Shown here: piece after piece, positions 17,088-25,135 of the stretch | Layout: each line of letters opens with the position of its first letter | How positions within the stretch are numbered: position 1 is the first letter of the stretch | From: an uncultured SAR202 cluster bacterium | GTDB lineage: Bacteria > Chloroflexota > Dehalococcoidia > Lucifugimonadales > Lucifugimonadaceae | Direction: 5' to 3' | Assembly (NCBI GenBank): GCA_902620405.1 | Contig: CACNIC010000001.1 | Span: forward strand, 124,001-188,000 | Length of the DNA stretch: 64,000 nucleotides | Notes under the pieces: generated by a model | The model's database searches: none | What the model was told of the DNA's origin: nothing | What the model saw: only the letters and a program-made list of their open reading frames with translations | Translations under genes and position numbers: made by a program

Positions 17088-18209
17088 ATGGAAAATACAT
17101 TTAATATATGGTTTCTTGAAAAAGGAGTATGGTTAATCCTTGTTGGTGTTGCTGGAATTGTTGGGGTGTGGGCAATTTCATTGTTAATTTTTAAAGGATT
17201 AAAGTTAGTTGGGATTGATTCTGAAAAAATTAGCGATCCCAGTTCAAAAAAAATAGTCGATAATGTAAAAAATATCAGTGTAATTATTATTGCACTTGTT
17301 GTTGTTGGAATTCCTAGTTTTTTCGGAATACTTTCAATATTAAATATTGGTGAAAGTGATGAAGGATTTAATTGGGCTTTAGGTGCTTCCTATAGATTAA
17401 TAATTTCAAATGGAGTCCCAATACTAATTGTTTTAATTCTTGCATACATATCTCTAAGAATTGCAGGAACTATTATGCCTAATTTAATTAAGCTTTATTT
17501 AAATTCAAGTAAACGATCAGATGATGTAGCAAAAGAAAATGAAAAAAGAGTAGAAACTTTTGCAATTGTTATACGAAGTGTATTAAGAATATTTGTAGTA
17601 CTAATAGCATTATTAACAATATTGTCTATACTTGGAGTGCCAGTTACTTCTCTTGTTGCAGGAATTTCAATTCTAGGAATTGCATTAGGTCTTGGCTCTC
17701 AAAGCCTAGTAAAAGATGTAATTCAAGGGATGTTGATTATAGCTGAAAATCAATTAAGAAAAGGCGATATAGTAAAAATTAATGGGAGGGCGGGTTTAGT
17801 GGAAGACTTAAATTTAAGAAGAATTCTTGTTAGAGATTTAGATGGGGCTCTACATATTATTCCAAATGGTTCAACAGATATAATTACAAATTTAACTAGT
17901 CAATGGTCTAGAGTAAATATCGAAATATATGTTTCTTATGAAGATAATTTAGAAAATATTATCAATATACTTAATAAAACTGGATCAAAAATATCAAATG
18001 ACCCAGATGTCGGTAAATTCGTAAAAGAAAGTCCAAAAGTATTTACGATAACTTCATTCTCTGACTCAGGAATAAAGCTGAAATTCGTCGGTGTAACTTT
18101 GCCCGGCAAGCAATGGGATGTTAGAACTAAGTTAATAAGAGATATCAAAATAGCTTTTGATGAAGCTGAAATTAAAATACCTTATAATCAAATAAGAATT
18201 GTTAATTGA
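17088..18209 (+). CDS. MscS-family mechanosensitive channel
   Basis: 373 residues with four or five N-terminal helices and the MscS core. The pore helix appears as GISILGIALGLGSQSLVKDVIQGMLI (about 195-220), followed by the beta domain with KGDIVKINGRAGLVEDLNLRRILVRDLDGALHIIPNG. It would release solutes under osmotic downshift. The 3' end overlaps the converging enolase-family gene by eight bases. Confidence 0.9.
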   Translation: MENTFNIWFLEKGVWLILVGVAGIVGVWAISLLIFKGLKLVGIDSEKISDPSSKKIVDNVKNISVIIIALVVVGIPSFFGILSILNIGESDEGFNWALGASYRLIISNGVPILIVLILAYISLRIAGTIMPNLIKLYLNSSKRSDDVAKENEKRVETFAIVIRSVLRIFVVLIALLTILSILGVPVTSLVAGISILGIALGLGSQSLVKDVIQGMLIIAENQLRKGDIVKINGRAGLVEDLNLRRILVRDLDGALHIIPNGSTDIITNLTSQWSRVNIEIYVSYEDNLENIINILNKTGSKISNDPDVGKFVKESPKVFTITSFSDSGIKLKFVGVTLPGKQWDVRTKLIRDIKIAFDEAEIKIPYNQIRIVN

Positions 18210-19404
18210 AATCCGGAAACCACTCTCTTTTAATTTCTAACCCAAAACCAGGTGCATCAGAAGGAGTAATTGTTCCATCTTTTGGAACTGGAGTTCCTGG
18301 AAACCTTTCTTTTTCTTCTAATGGAACCCCAATTGGTGTTATCACGGGACCTGAGCATTCAATCATAGAAATTCCTGTTAACCCATAAGATGCATGCTGA
18401 CCAAATGCCGAACCTCCTCCTCCATGGAGAATAACATCAATACCAGCCGCTTCTGCTATATGGACTATTTTTATTATTGCCGACAAACCACCAACCCACG
18501 TAATATCTGGTTGCAAAATATCTATAATACCTTTGGAGGCAGCATGAAAAAATGGATACACCCCATACCAATGTTCTCCCGTTGATAGAGTTTCGTTTGG
18601 AATTCTGCCCCTTAAAATTTCATATTGATTAATACTTTCAGAAATAAGAGCGTCTTCAATCCATTTTAATTTAAATGGTTTTAGTAATTGAGATAATTTT
18701 ACAGTTGTTTCTATGTCCATGCTAAGCCAACAATCTAGCATTAAGTCAGATTCATATCCGATTAGATCTCGAGTTTTAGCAATTTCATCTTCGGTTTTTT
18801 TTAAACCATCTATTCCATCTCTTGGTCCATATGAAATAAATCTTTTGAAATTTTTGAATCCTAATTCTTTTAGCCACTCAGTGTTATTTGAACTCGCATA
18901 GAGTGGTAATTTTTCAATAATTGATCCTCCCAATAATTCATATACTGGCTTTTCAAGAACTTTACCTTTTAAATCCCAAACTGCTAAATCAACTGCACTA
19001 ATGGCTCGTGATGAAAAAGAATTTGATCCAATTGGTGAAAGTATTCTTGTCATCATGTCATAAATTTTTTCAGTTTCAAAAATACTTCTGCCAATTAAAT
19101 TTGGAGCCAAATAATCATCAATAATTGATGCAGTTATTCTTCCTCTATCTGAAAACCCAAATCCCCAGCTGCCATCTTCGGCTTCAATAATACAACCAAC
19201 GTCTCGTTCAATTCCTACCCCAATATCTTTTCTCAATGCTTTGTCCCACCAATCATTTTTGTGGAAATATCGTCCGCCTAGGGAAGTAGACATAGGAGCA
19301 CCAGTAGCAATTTTTCCAGCAAACTTATCATTTTCTCTTGGTTTAGTTTTTTGAGGTATTCTAGGGTAATTATTACTTACTGCTTTTACACTTTTTATTT
19401 TCAT
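18202..19404 (-). CDS. Enolase-superfamily sugar-acid dehydratase, L-rhamnonate dehydratase-like
   Basis: A 400-residue member of the mandelate racemase/muconate-lactonizing enzyme group, closest in pattern to L-rhamnonate dehydratase. Shared features are DLAVWDLKGKVLEKPVYELLGG near 145, LDCWLSMDIETTVKLSQ, KWIEDAL, the metal ligand in TGEHWYG and the catalytic His in DVILHGGGGSAFGQH. It would dehydrate an aldonic acid to a 2-keto-3-deoxy acid. It is the last gene of the leftward catabolic operon, its start overlapping the 52-residue protein. Confidence 0.85.
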   Translation of the reverse strand: MKIKSVKAVSNNYPRIPQKTKPRENDKFAGKIATGAPMSTSLGGRYFHKNDWWDKALRKDIGVGIERDVGCIIEAEDGSWGFGFSDRGRITASIIDDYLAPNLIGRSIFETEKIYDMMTRILSPIGSNSFSSRAISAVDLAVWDLKGKVLEKPVYELLGGSIIEKLPLYASSNNTEWLKELGFKNFKRFISYGPRDGIDGLKKTEDEIAKTRDLIGYESDLMLDCWLSMDIETTVKLSQLLKPFKLKWIEDALISESINQYEILRGRIPNETLSTGEHWYGVYPFFHAASKGIIDILQPDITWVGGLSAIIKIVHIAEAAGIDVILHGGGGSAFGQHASYGLTGISMIECSGPVITPIGVPLEEKERFPGTPVPKDGTITPSDAPGFGLEIKREWFPDFN

Positions 19405-19559
19405 ACTTTATGCTTCCTTTTGCATAAACCTACCTTGTGCTTTGTTCCATTTTCATGATAACAGTAACCATCATTCCCATTTTTACCAGTACACTTTCCA
19501 TTGCATTCATGATGCTGAATTTCTTGAATTACTTTTATATTTAAAGGTTTGAAACTCAT
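19401..19559 (-). CDS. 52-residue Cys/His-rich protein in the catabolic operon
   Basis: A small ORF (starts MSFKPLNIKV, ends CKRKHKV) with ATGA overlaps at both ends, to the SDR upstream and to the enolase-family gene downstream. Its metal-ligand-like pattern is HHECNGKCTG, then GYCYHENGTKH and a last Cys. It is polar and basic with no membrane segment. The tight coupling shows it is a translated gene of the operon. Function unknown; a small metal-binding or ferredoxin-like helper is one possibility. Confidence 0.75.
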   Translation of the reverse strand: MSFKPLNIKVIQEIQHHECNGKCTGKNGNDGYCYHENGTKHKVGLCKRKHKV

Positions 19560-20305
19560 CTTGTTCTTATGCTTCCTCTTAGATAATCTGCTTCATCACT
19601 AATTATAAATGAAACTATTTTAGCAACACCTTCCGGATCACCAAGATCATTATTCTGGTCATCAAAAGCTTCTTTATCTCCAGTATTTTTAAATGCCTCA
19701 TTAAGTTGACCTTCCTTTAATGGAGATCTAATACTTCCAGGTAAAATATCATGTATTCTGATGCCTTTATTAGCTAAATATTGTTGAAGATGCAATGTAA
19801 GTCCATGTGTGCCGCCTTTACTAGAACTGTATGGCGCTGAAGAGCCAGGCCCTTCTACTCCAGCTCCAGATGAAGTTAATAATATAACTCCAGAATTTCT
19901 TTTTTTCATATGTTTAGCAACTGCTCTTGTAACATTATATGTTCCATTAAGATTAATATTTATTATCCTATTCCATGTTTCTGGGGTTAATTCATCTATA
20001 TCTACTACTGACCCTTCTAATACTCCAGCAAAATGAATTAAACAATTAATTCCTCCTTCAAACCATTGTTCAATTTTTTCAATTTTATCTTCTACTTCAT
20101 TTATAGAAGTCACGTCCATAAGGTCTGAAGTAAAGTTCGCGTTCATAGATTTTAATTTTTCAGATACTTCGTTAAGGCCATCTTGATTTATATCCACAAT
20201 AGATATGTTTGCTCCATGCTGTGCTAATTCTAACGCTGAAGACCTGCCCATACCGGTAGCAGCACCTGTAATCAATACATTTTTCTGTGAAAGATCTAAT
20301 TTCAT
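19556..20305 (-). CDS. SDR-family oxidoreductase
   Basis: About 249 residues from the ATG overlapping the preceding stop (TAATG). An in-frame start six codons earlier is less likely. GAATGMGR is the nucleotide-binding motif, followed by the catalytic Ser in LLTSSGAG and YSSSK. It is intact and typical of sugar or hydroxy-acid dehydrogenases. Its place between a TIM-barrel isomerase and a sugar-acid dehydratase suggests oxidation of a sugar-derived intermediate. Confidence 0.88.
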   Translation of the reverse strand: MKLDLSQKNVLITGAATGMGRSSALELAQHGANISIVDINQDGLNEVSEKLKSMNANFTSDLMDVTSINEVEDKIEKIEQWFEGGINCLIHFAGVLEGSVVDIDELTPETWNRIININLNGTYNVTRAVAKHMKKRNSGVILLTSSGAGVEGPGSSAPYSSSKGGTHGLTLHLQQYLANKGIRIHDILPGSIRSPLKEGQLNEAFKNTGDKEAFDDQNNDLGDPEGVAKIVSFIISDEADYLRGSIRTR

Positions 20306-21213
20306 TATTTGTAACTTTCCCATTCTATTCCAGCAGCATTAGAATACTCTATAGTTTCATGATATGAAGGTTTAAATTTATCTCTTGGAATGTGTTCTAC
20401 TAAGATATGAGCATCAGGGCAAATCTCATTCATTCTTTTTAAGAAATATGCTTGATCCATCATCCCGCTACCAATATATTCTTCTTCAAATCTTAATAAC
20501 AAGGTATCAATTATAGTAAAGTCTTTTAGGTGAGCACCTAAAGTATGCTTACCAAGCAAAGTAAAAAATTCTTCAAGGAATTCTCTAGTATTGTATGCTT
20601 GTTCAATACTAGAAATAAAATTTACCGGATCTTGATTAAATCCTAAGTTCTTTGACCCAACTGCATCAATAAATTCTTTTGCTCTTTTTGCTGAGAAAAT
20701 TGGAGAAACATACCCGCCTTCAAGGCTAAGCATAACACCCTCATTTTCAGCAACAGTTATTATTTCTTTTGTAGAATTAATAAGCCTGTCAAAAACTTTA
20801 TCAGTATGGTTTTCAGGGTGAGGAAGCCAAGGGCCATTTGTATTAATACTTCCTGGTCTAAGATATGTGTTAGGTGCTTCAAGTTTTGAGGTCAATTCAC
20901 ACATATCTTGAACAAATTTAATGCAGTTGCCCCTAATTGTTTGATCTGGGTTTACTAAATCTCCTCCATACCTGCCGTTGGTTTGGCCAATTATTAAAGA
21001 ATTTTTATTGAAGTTATCTTTTATTTTTTTTATGTCTTGATCAGATATCATATTAGGATCGTTAACAACAATATTATGAACTGTGTAACCTAAAGATGAA
21101 ACTTCTTTCAAGTCTTCATGTGTGAACTTTAATATATCAAAGTCTTCAGAAACACCATTATCTGAACCGTTTGAAGCAGTTGCACCAATCATAGATGCCG
21201 CGCCTAAATGCAT
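20305..21213 (-). CDS. TIM-barrel sugar isomerase/epimerase (AP_endonuc_2 family)
   Basis: 302 residues with the xylose-isomerase-like TIM-barrel pattern. Metal ligands are suggested by Glu in LSLEGGYVSP, Asp in GFNQDPVNF, His in GAHLKDF and Glu in ILVEHIPRD. GGAGAGG precedes the ATG. Such enzymes isomerise or epimerise keto-sugars or inositol derivatives. It is the third gene of the operon and overlaps the SDR. Confidence 0.85.
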   Translation of the reverse strand: MHLGAASMIGATASNGSDNGVSEDFDILKFTHEDLKEVSSLGYTVHNIVVNDPNMISDQDIKKIKDNFNKNSLIIGQTNGRYGGDLVNPDQTIRGNCIKFVQDMCELTSKLEAPNTYLRPGSINTNGPWLPHPENHTDKVFDRLINSTKEIITVAENEGVMLSLEGGYVSPIFSAKRAKEFIDAVGSKNLGFNQDPVNFISSIEQAYNTREFLEEFFTLLGKHTLGAHLKDFTIIDTLLLRFEEEYIGSGMMDQAYFLKRMNEICPDAHILVEHIPRDKFKPSYHETIEYSNAAGIEWESYK

Positions 21214-21225
21214 GATAACCTCTCC

Positions 21226-23493
21226 TTATTTTTTAGATAAGGCCTTTAGTATAACAGATGGTTTCATTGGAAGGTCATTTAGCCGTATTCCAAGCGCATC
21301 TTTTATTGCATTTGATATTGCACCTAACGGAGGGCAAATTGGGACTTCTCCAACACCCCTTACTCCAAAGGGTTGTTCTGGATTTTCATTTTCAACAAGT
21401 ATTGTATCTATCATTGGAAGGTCTAATGCAGTAGGCATCCTGTAATCAAGATAACTTGAATTCAACATTTTCCCTTTTTCATTTATGAAGTACTCTTCAT
21501 TTAAAGCCCATCCTATTCCTTGTGCAGCTCCACCTTGAATTTGACCTTCTACATAAGAAGGGTGAATTGCTCGCCCCACATCTTGTACTGCAGTGTATTT
21601 AATTATGTCAGTTTTGCCTGTTTCAGGATCTATTTCCAAATCAACTATGTGAGTGCCAAATCCGTGTGTACTTGAATCCAAGTCAACTGAACCGACAGAA
21701 CTCACAGGGCCACCAGTCCCATCAAGCTTTTTTGCTAGATCTCTTATATTAATTGAAAGTTCAGAGTCTGATTTTGATGAGAAATTACCATTGTCAAAAG
21801 CTATTTCTTCAGCCTCAATCTCCCATATCATGCTTAGACGATTTTTGAGTTCTTTGATCATATTTCTGGCTGCATTAACTGCTGCCCAACCAGTTGCAAA
21901 AGTTGTTCTACTTCCACCTGTCATTCCGTTGTATCCAACTCCATCAGTATCTGGAATTCTAGGAAACATTTCAGTAGCATTGAGACCTAATATCTCGGCT
22001 GCTTGCATTGCTATACTTGGTCTTGTTCCACCAATATCTGAGCTACCTTCAAGTAGCGTTACAGTTCCGTCATCATTTAATGATAAAGTCACTGAAGATT
22101 TTCCTCCTCCATTCATCCAATATCCACTAGCTATACCCCTTCCTACAAGCCTCCCATTTTTTGATTCAGGTTTATCACTATTCCAATGTTCAGATTTTTT
22201 GACAGCATCAAGAACATCGAGATTTCCAATTTTTGGGAATTTAGGTCCATCACCCCTTCTAGTTCCTTCTTTGGAAGCATTTTTAATTCTGAATTCTAAT
22301 GGATCCCAACCGTTTTCATTACATATTTCATCTATAGTAACTTCCATAGCGAAAGATACTTGAGGTGATCCAGGGGCTCTGTAAGCGGCAGATTTTGGTT
22401 TGTTTACAACCAGATCATATCCATCAATCTTTGTATTTTCGATTTCATAACATGAAAACACACATTTAGCTGATGCACCAACTGCTGAACCTCCAAATGC
22501 ACCTCCCTCAAGCCGAAGATCTGAATAAGCAGATTTAATTTTCATATCTTTGGTTACACCAATTTTAATTTTAATTTTTCCACCAGGAGCTGGTCCTGTT
22601 GCATCAAAAACAGATGGTCGGTCCATAACTATTTTCACTGGTCGATTAGATTTTTTAGATAGCATAGCTGCCAATGGTGTTAAATAAACTCTGGTTTTTC
22701 CTCCAAATCCTCCACCAATTTCAGCAGGCATAACCCTTACTCTTGATTCGGGCATACCTAAAATGCCTGCAGTTTGAGTCCTTACAGGAAAAGCACCTTG
22801 AGTTGAGGTCCATAATGTCAACCGACCGTCTTCTCCCCATTGAGCAACTGCAACATGAGGTTCAATGTAACCTTGGTGTACCATAGGCATTGTATACTCT
22901 TTTTCAATTACATAATCAGAATCTTTAAAACCTTTATCTACATCACCAAAGTTAAACTGAAAGTAATCAGCAACATTTTTCGAAGATAATTCACCATTAA
23001 TTTCAACACCTTTAAAGTCATCTTGAATAACAACCGAACCTTTTTTTACAGCTTCATCGACATCTAGTACTGGTGGTAATTCTTCGTATTCAACCTTTAT
23101 TTTCTTCAAAGCTTGCAATCCGGTATTCCTGTCTTTAGCTGCCACTGCTGCAACAGCATGACCAAAATAAACAACTTTATCTCTGGCCATAATATTCATA
23201 CTGTCCCATTTAAAGTTTGCAATCCCTTCACCAATTTCAATATCTTTATCAATTCCAGTTTGAAAATCTTTACCAGTTATTACTGCAAAAACACCATTAA
23301 GTTTTTCTGCTTCTGATGTATCAATTGAAACTATTTTTGCGTGAGCATATGGACTTCTAAGAATTGCGCCAAAAGACATATTTGGAAGCTGAACGTCAGC
23401 ACTATAAACAGCTTTGCCAGTTACCTTTTCAAGGCCATCATGCCTAATGGGTCTTGTTCCGATTACGTTATATTTATTATTTTTTAATATCAT
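21226..23493 (-). CDS. Xanthine-dehydrogenase/CO-dehydrogenase-type molybdopterin subunit
   Basis: A 755-residue large subunit of the xanthine oxidase family. Moco-binding signatures include GGGFGGKT near residue 260, AYRAPGSPQ and a C-terminal GVRGVGEVP with the catalytic Glu. No FAD (medium) or 2Fe-2S (small) subunit gene is next to it, which is unusual. Partners may lie elsewhere, or this may be a stand-alone hydroxylase or aldehyde oxidase using another acceptor. It sits between a LarA-like gene and an isomerase gene. Confidence 0.9.
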   Translation of the reverse strand: MILKNNKYNVIGTRPIRHDGLEKVTGKAVYSADVQLPNMSFGAILRSPYAHAKIVSIDTSEAEKLNGVFAVITGKDFQTGIDKDIEIGEGIANFKWDSMNIMARDKVVYFGHAVAAVAAKDRNTGLQALKKIKVEYEELPPVLDVDEAVKKGSVVIQDDFKGVEINGELSSKNVADYFQFNFGDVDKGFKDSDYVIEKEYTMPMVHQGYIEPHVAVAQWGEDGRLTLWTSTQGAFPVRTQTAGILGMPESRVRVMPAEIGGGFGGKTRVYLTPLAAMLSKKSNRPVKIVMDRPSVFDATGPAPGGKIKIKIGVTKDMKIKSAYSDLRLEGGAFGGSAVGASAKCVFSCYEIENTKIDGYDLVVNKPKSAAYRAPGSPQVSFAMEVTIDEICNENGWDPLEFRIKNASKEGTRRGDGPKFPKIGNLDVLDAVKKSEHWNSDKPESKNGRLVGRGIASGYWMNGGGKSSVTLSLNDDGTVTLLEGSSDIGGTRPSIAMQAAEILGLNATEMFPRIPDTDGVGYNGMTGGSRTTFATGWAAVNAARNMIKELKNRLSMIWEIEAEEIAFDNGNFSSKSDSELSINIRDLAKKLDGTGGPVSSVGSVDLDSSTHGFGTHIVDLEIDPETGKTDIIKYTAVQDVGRAIHPSYVEGQIQGGAAQGIGWALNEEYFINEKGKMLNSSYLDYRMPTALDLPMIDTILVENENPEQPFGVRGVGEVPICPPLGAISNAIKDALGIRLNDLPMKPSVILKALSKK

Positions 23494-23548
23494 GAGTTTT
23501 CTCCAAAATTAAATATCTATTATTATTTTACCTTAAAAATTAAATTTT

Positions 23549-24847
23549 TTAATTATTTTTCAATACAGGAATTGTTATTGGTCCTTCAGGAAGAACGCAT
23601 CCTCTAATATTTGTATTTTCTTTTACCTTTTGGTCAATGAATTTTTGTGGATCAGGAACATTAAACATAAATGCATTTTTAATTTCTATTTCTGATAGTC
23701 CTTCAGTGTATAAATTGATGTTAGATTTTTTTGCAATTTGAGAGAGAATCTGAACTTGCCATTGGTCTTGGCAATGAAAATTTGGATCAGACAACATTCC
23801 CTCTACATGTTCTGGGTCACTAAATTCAGAAAGTAAAGAATAAAATTTTCCATGACTTGGTATGCCATCTGAGCATTCAGAAAGGCATAATATTTCACCT
23901 TTATCTTTAACTATTTGAGATGCTGCTGAAAGACCTTTTACGGTTTGGTATAGATTTTGATCTAACGGATAACCAGAATTAGAAGTGATTACTAAATCGT
24001 ATGGTTGACTAACCTGGACCATGGCTGTTTCTCTAGCAAAATTACAAGCTTCATTATGAGAATCAATTAAGTCCCCACAAAAAACATTTGTAATCTTTTG
24101 GTCTCGATTTAAAGCTACATCTAATGTGAAATCAACTCCGGTCTCTTTTGCAATTTTTCTTACATCTTGCTGAATTGGATTTTTTTCAACTTCTCCCCAA
24201 ATTGAATTTGGATTATTTAACCTTTTGTAATTATGTAATTTCATTATTGTTTTCAAACCTGCTAATCCGGGTGCTACAAGCTTTGAACCCCCTGAAAATC
24301 CTGCAAAAAAATGAGGCTCTACAAATCCTGTAGTAATCCTAAAATCAGCATTAACCCAGTGTTTATTGAGTAATACGTTCACATCATCAAGTGAAGTGGG
24401 CATTTTAATTAACGACTCGTTATCATCACAAACATGATTAATGACATTTAATGTTCTAACAATGTCTTTGCCTAGCATTTCAATTAACTCTTCTTTTGTA
24501 TTTGGTCTATGGGTACCTGTTGCAATTAAAATCTTGATATTTGAAATTGGGATTAGATCTTTAATGTGCTCAACAATTGTTTCTATTACAACTTTTCTGG
24601 GTTGAGCTCTAGTAATATCGCAAACTGAGATTGCAATATCATTTTTACCTTCCAGTAATGACCTTAATGGCTTTGAGTTTGTTGGAGATAATAATGCCTT
24701 ATCAATTTCTTCTTTAGCACTCCCAACTTCTTTAATAAATTTTGGTTCTATAACATCAAAATTTTCAGGAACTTTTAATTTATAACCCTTTTTGCCGTAT
24801 GCTAATTGGACTTCGTTATATTTATTTTCTGAATTTATTAATATCAT
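23549..24847 (-). CDS. LarA-like nickel-dependent 2-hydroxyacid racemase/epimerase
   Basis: A 432-residue member of the lactate racemase (LarA, DUF2088) family. LarA residues are in place: CDITRAQP, His in TGTHRPN, His in EPHFFAGFSGG and the following GSK lysine, which in LarA carries the nickel-pincer cofactor. The family includes racemases of several 2-hydroxy acids. No larB, larC or larE gene is in the window, though a nickel/cobalt transporter gene is at 33154. It is the first gene of the operon. Confidence 0.88.
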   Translation of the reverse strand: MILINSENKYNEVQLAYGKKGYKLKVPENFDVIEPKFIKEVGSAKEEIDKALLSPTNSKPLRSLLEGKNDIAISVCDITRAQPRKVVIETIVEHIKDLIPISNIKILIATGTHRPNTKEELIEMLGKDIVRTLNVINHVCDDNESLIKMPTSLDDVNVLLNKHWVNADFRITTGFVEPHFFAGFSGGSKLVAPGLAGLKTIMKLHNYKRLNNPNSIWGEVEKNPIQQDVRKIAKETGVDFTLDVALNRDQKITNVFCGDLIDSHNEACNFARETAMVQVSQPYDLVITSNSGYPLDQNLYQTVKGLSAASQIVKDKGEILCLSECSDGIPSHGKFYSLLSEFSDPEHVEGMLSDPNFHCQDQWQVQILSQIAKKSNINLYTEGLSEIEIKNAFMFNVPDPQKFIDQKVKENTNIRGCVLPEGPITIPVLKNN

Positions 24848-24928
24848 TACTTTTCATTATTAAATTTAATTGATACTATCTTGTAGTCATATTATTAATA
24901 TTAAATCAAATATTATCAACATACTATT

Positions 24929-25135
24929 ATGAATATTAGAGAAAAATTAGGTTTAAAACCAAAAGCAACGCCTCAATTTGGGCAGAGTAGAAGCCATGCA
25001 ATGAATGCTTCCAAAAAGATGTTTAAACCTAACATACAAAATAAGACAGTCATCATTGATGGTAAAAAATATAAGGTTAAGCTTACTACTAGGGAGATTA
25101 GGACCCTTGATAAAAAAGGTATTAATCTTCTTTAG
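24929..25135 (+). CDS. rpmB: Ribosomal protein bL28, divergent N-terminus
   Basis: 68 residues. The central part FGQSRSHAMNASKKMFKPNIQNK matches the bL28 core (GNxVSHAxxKTKRRFxPNLQ), and the end KVKLTTREIRTLDKKGINLL matches its C-terminal helix. The usual N-terminal cysteine-bearing segment is replaced by MNIREKLGLKPKATPQ. It diverges from the larA-like gene and its 3' end overlaps the metX-metW gene by four bases. Confidence 0.8.
   Translation: MNIREKLGLKPKATPQFGQSRSHAMNASKKMFKPNIQNKTVIIDGKKYKVKLTTREIRTLDKKGINLL

Noticed and set aside
21653-22363. A 236-codon open frame antisense to the molybdopterin-subunit gene
   Set aside because: It lies wholly inside a clearly conserved coding gene on the other strand and shows no motif; a shadow of that gene.
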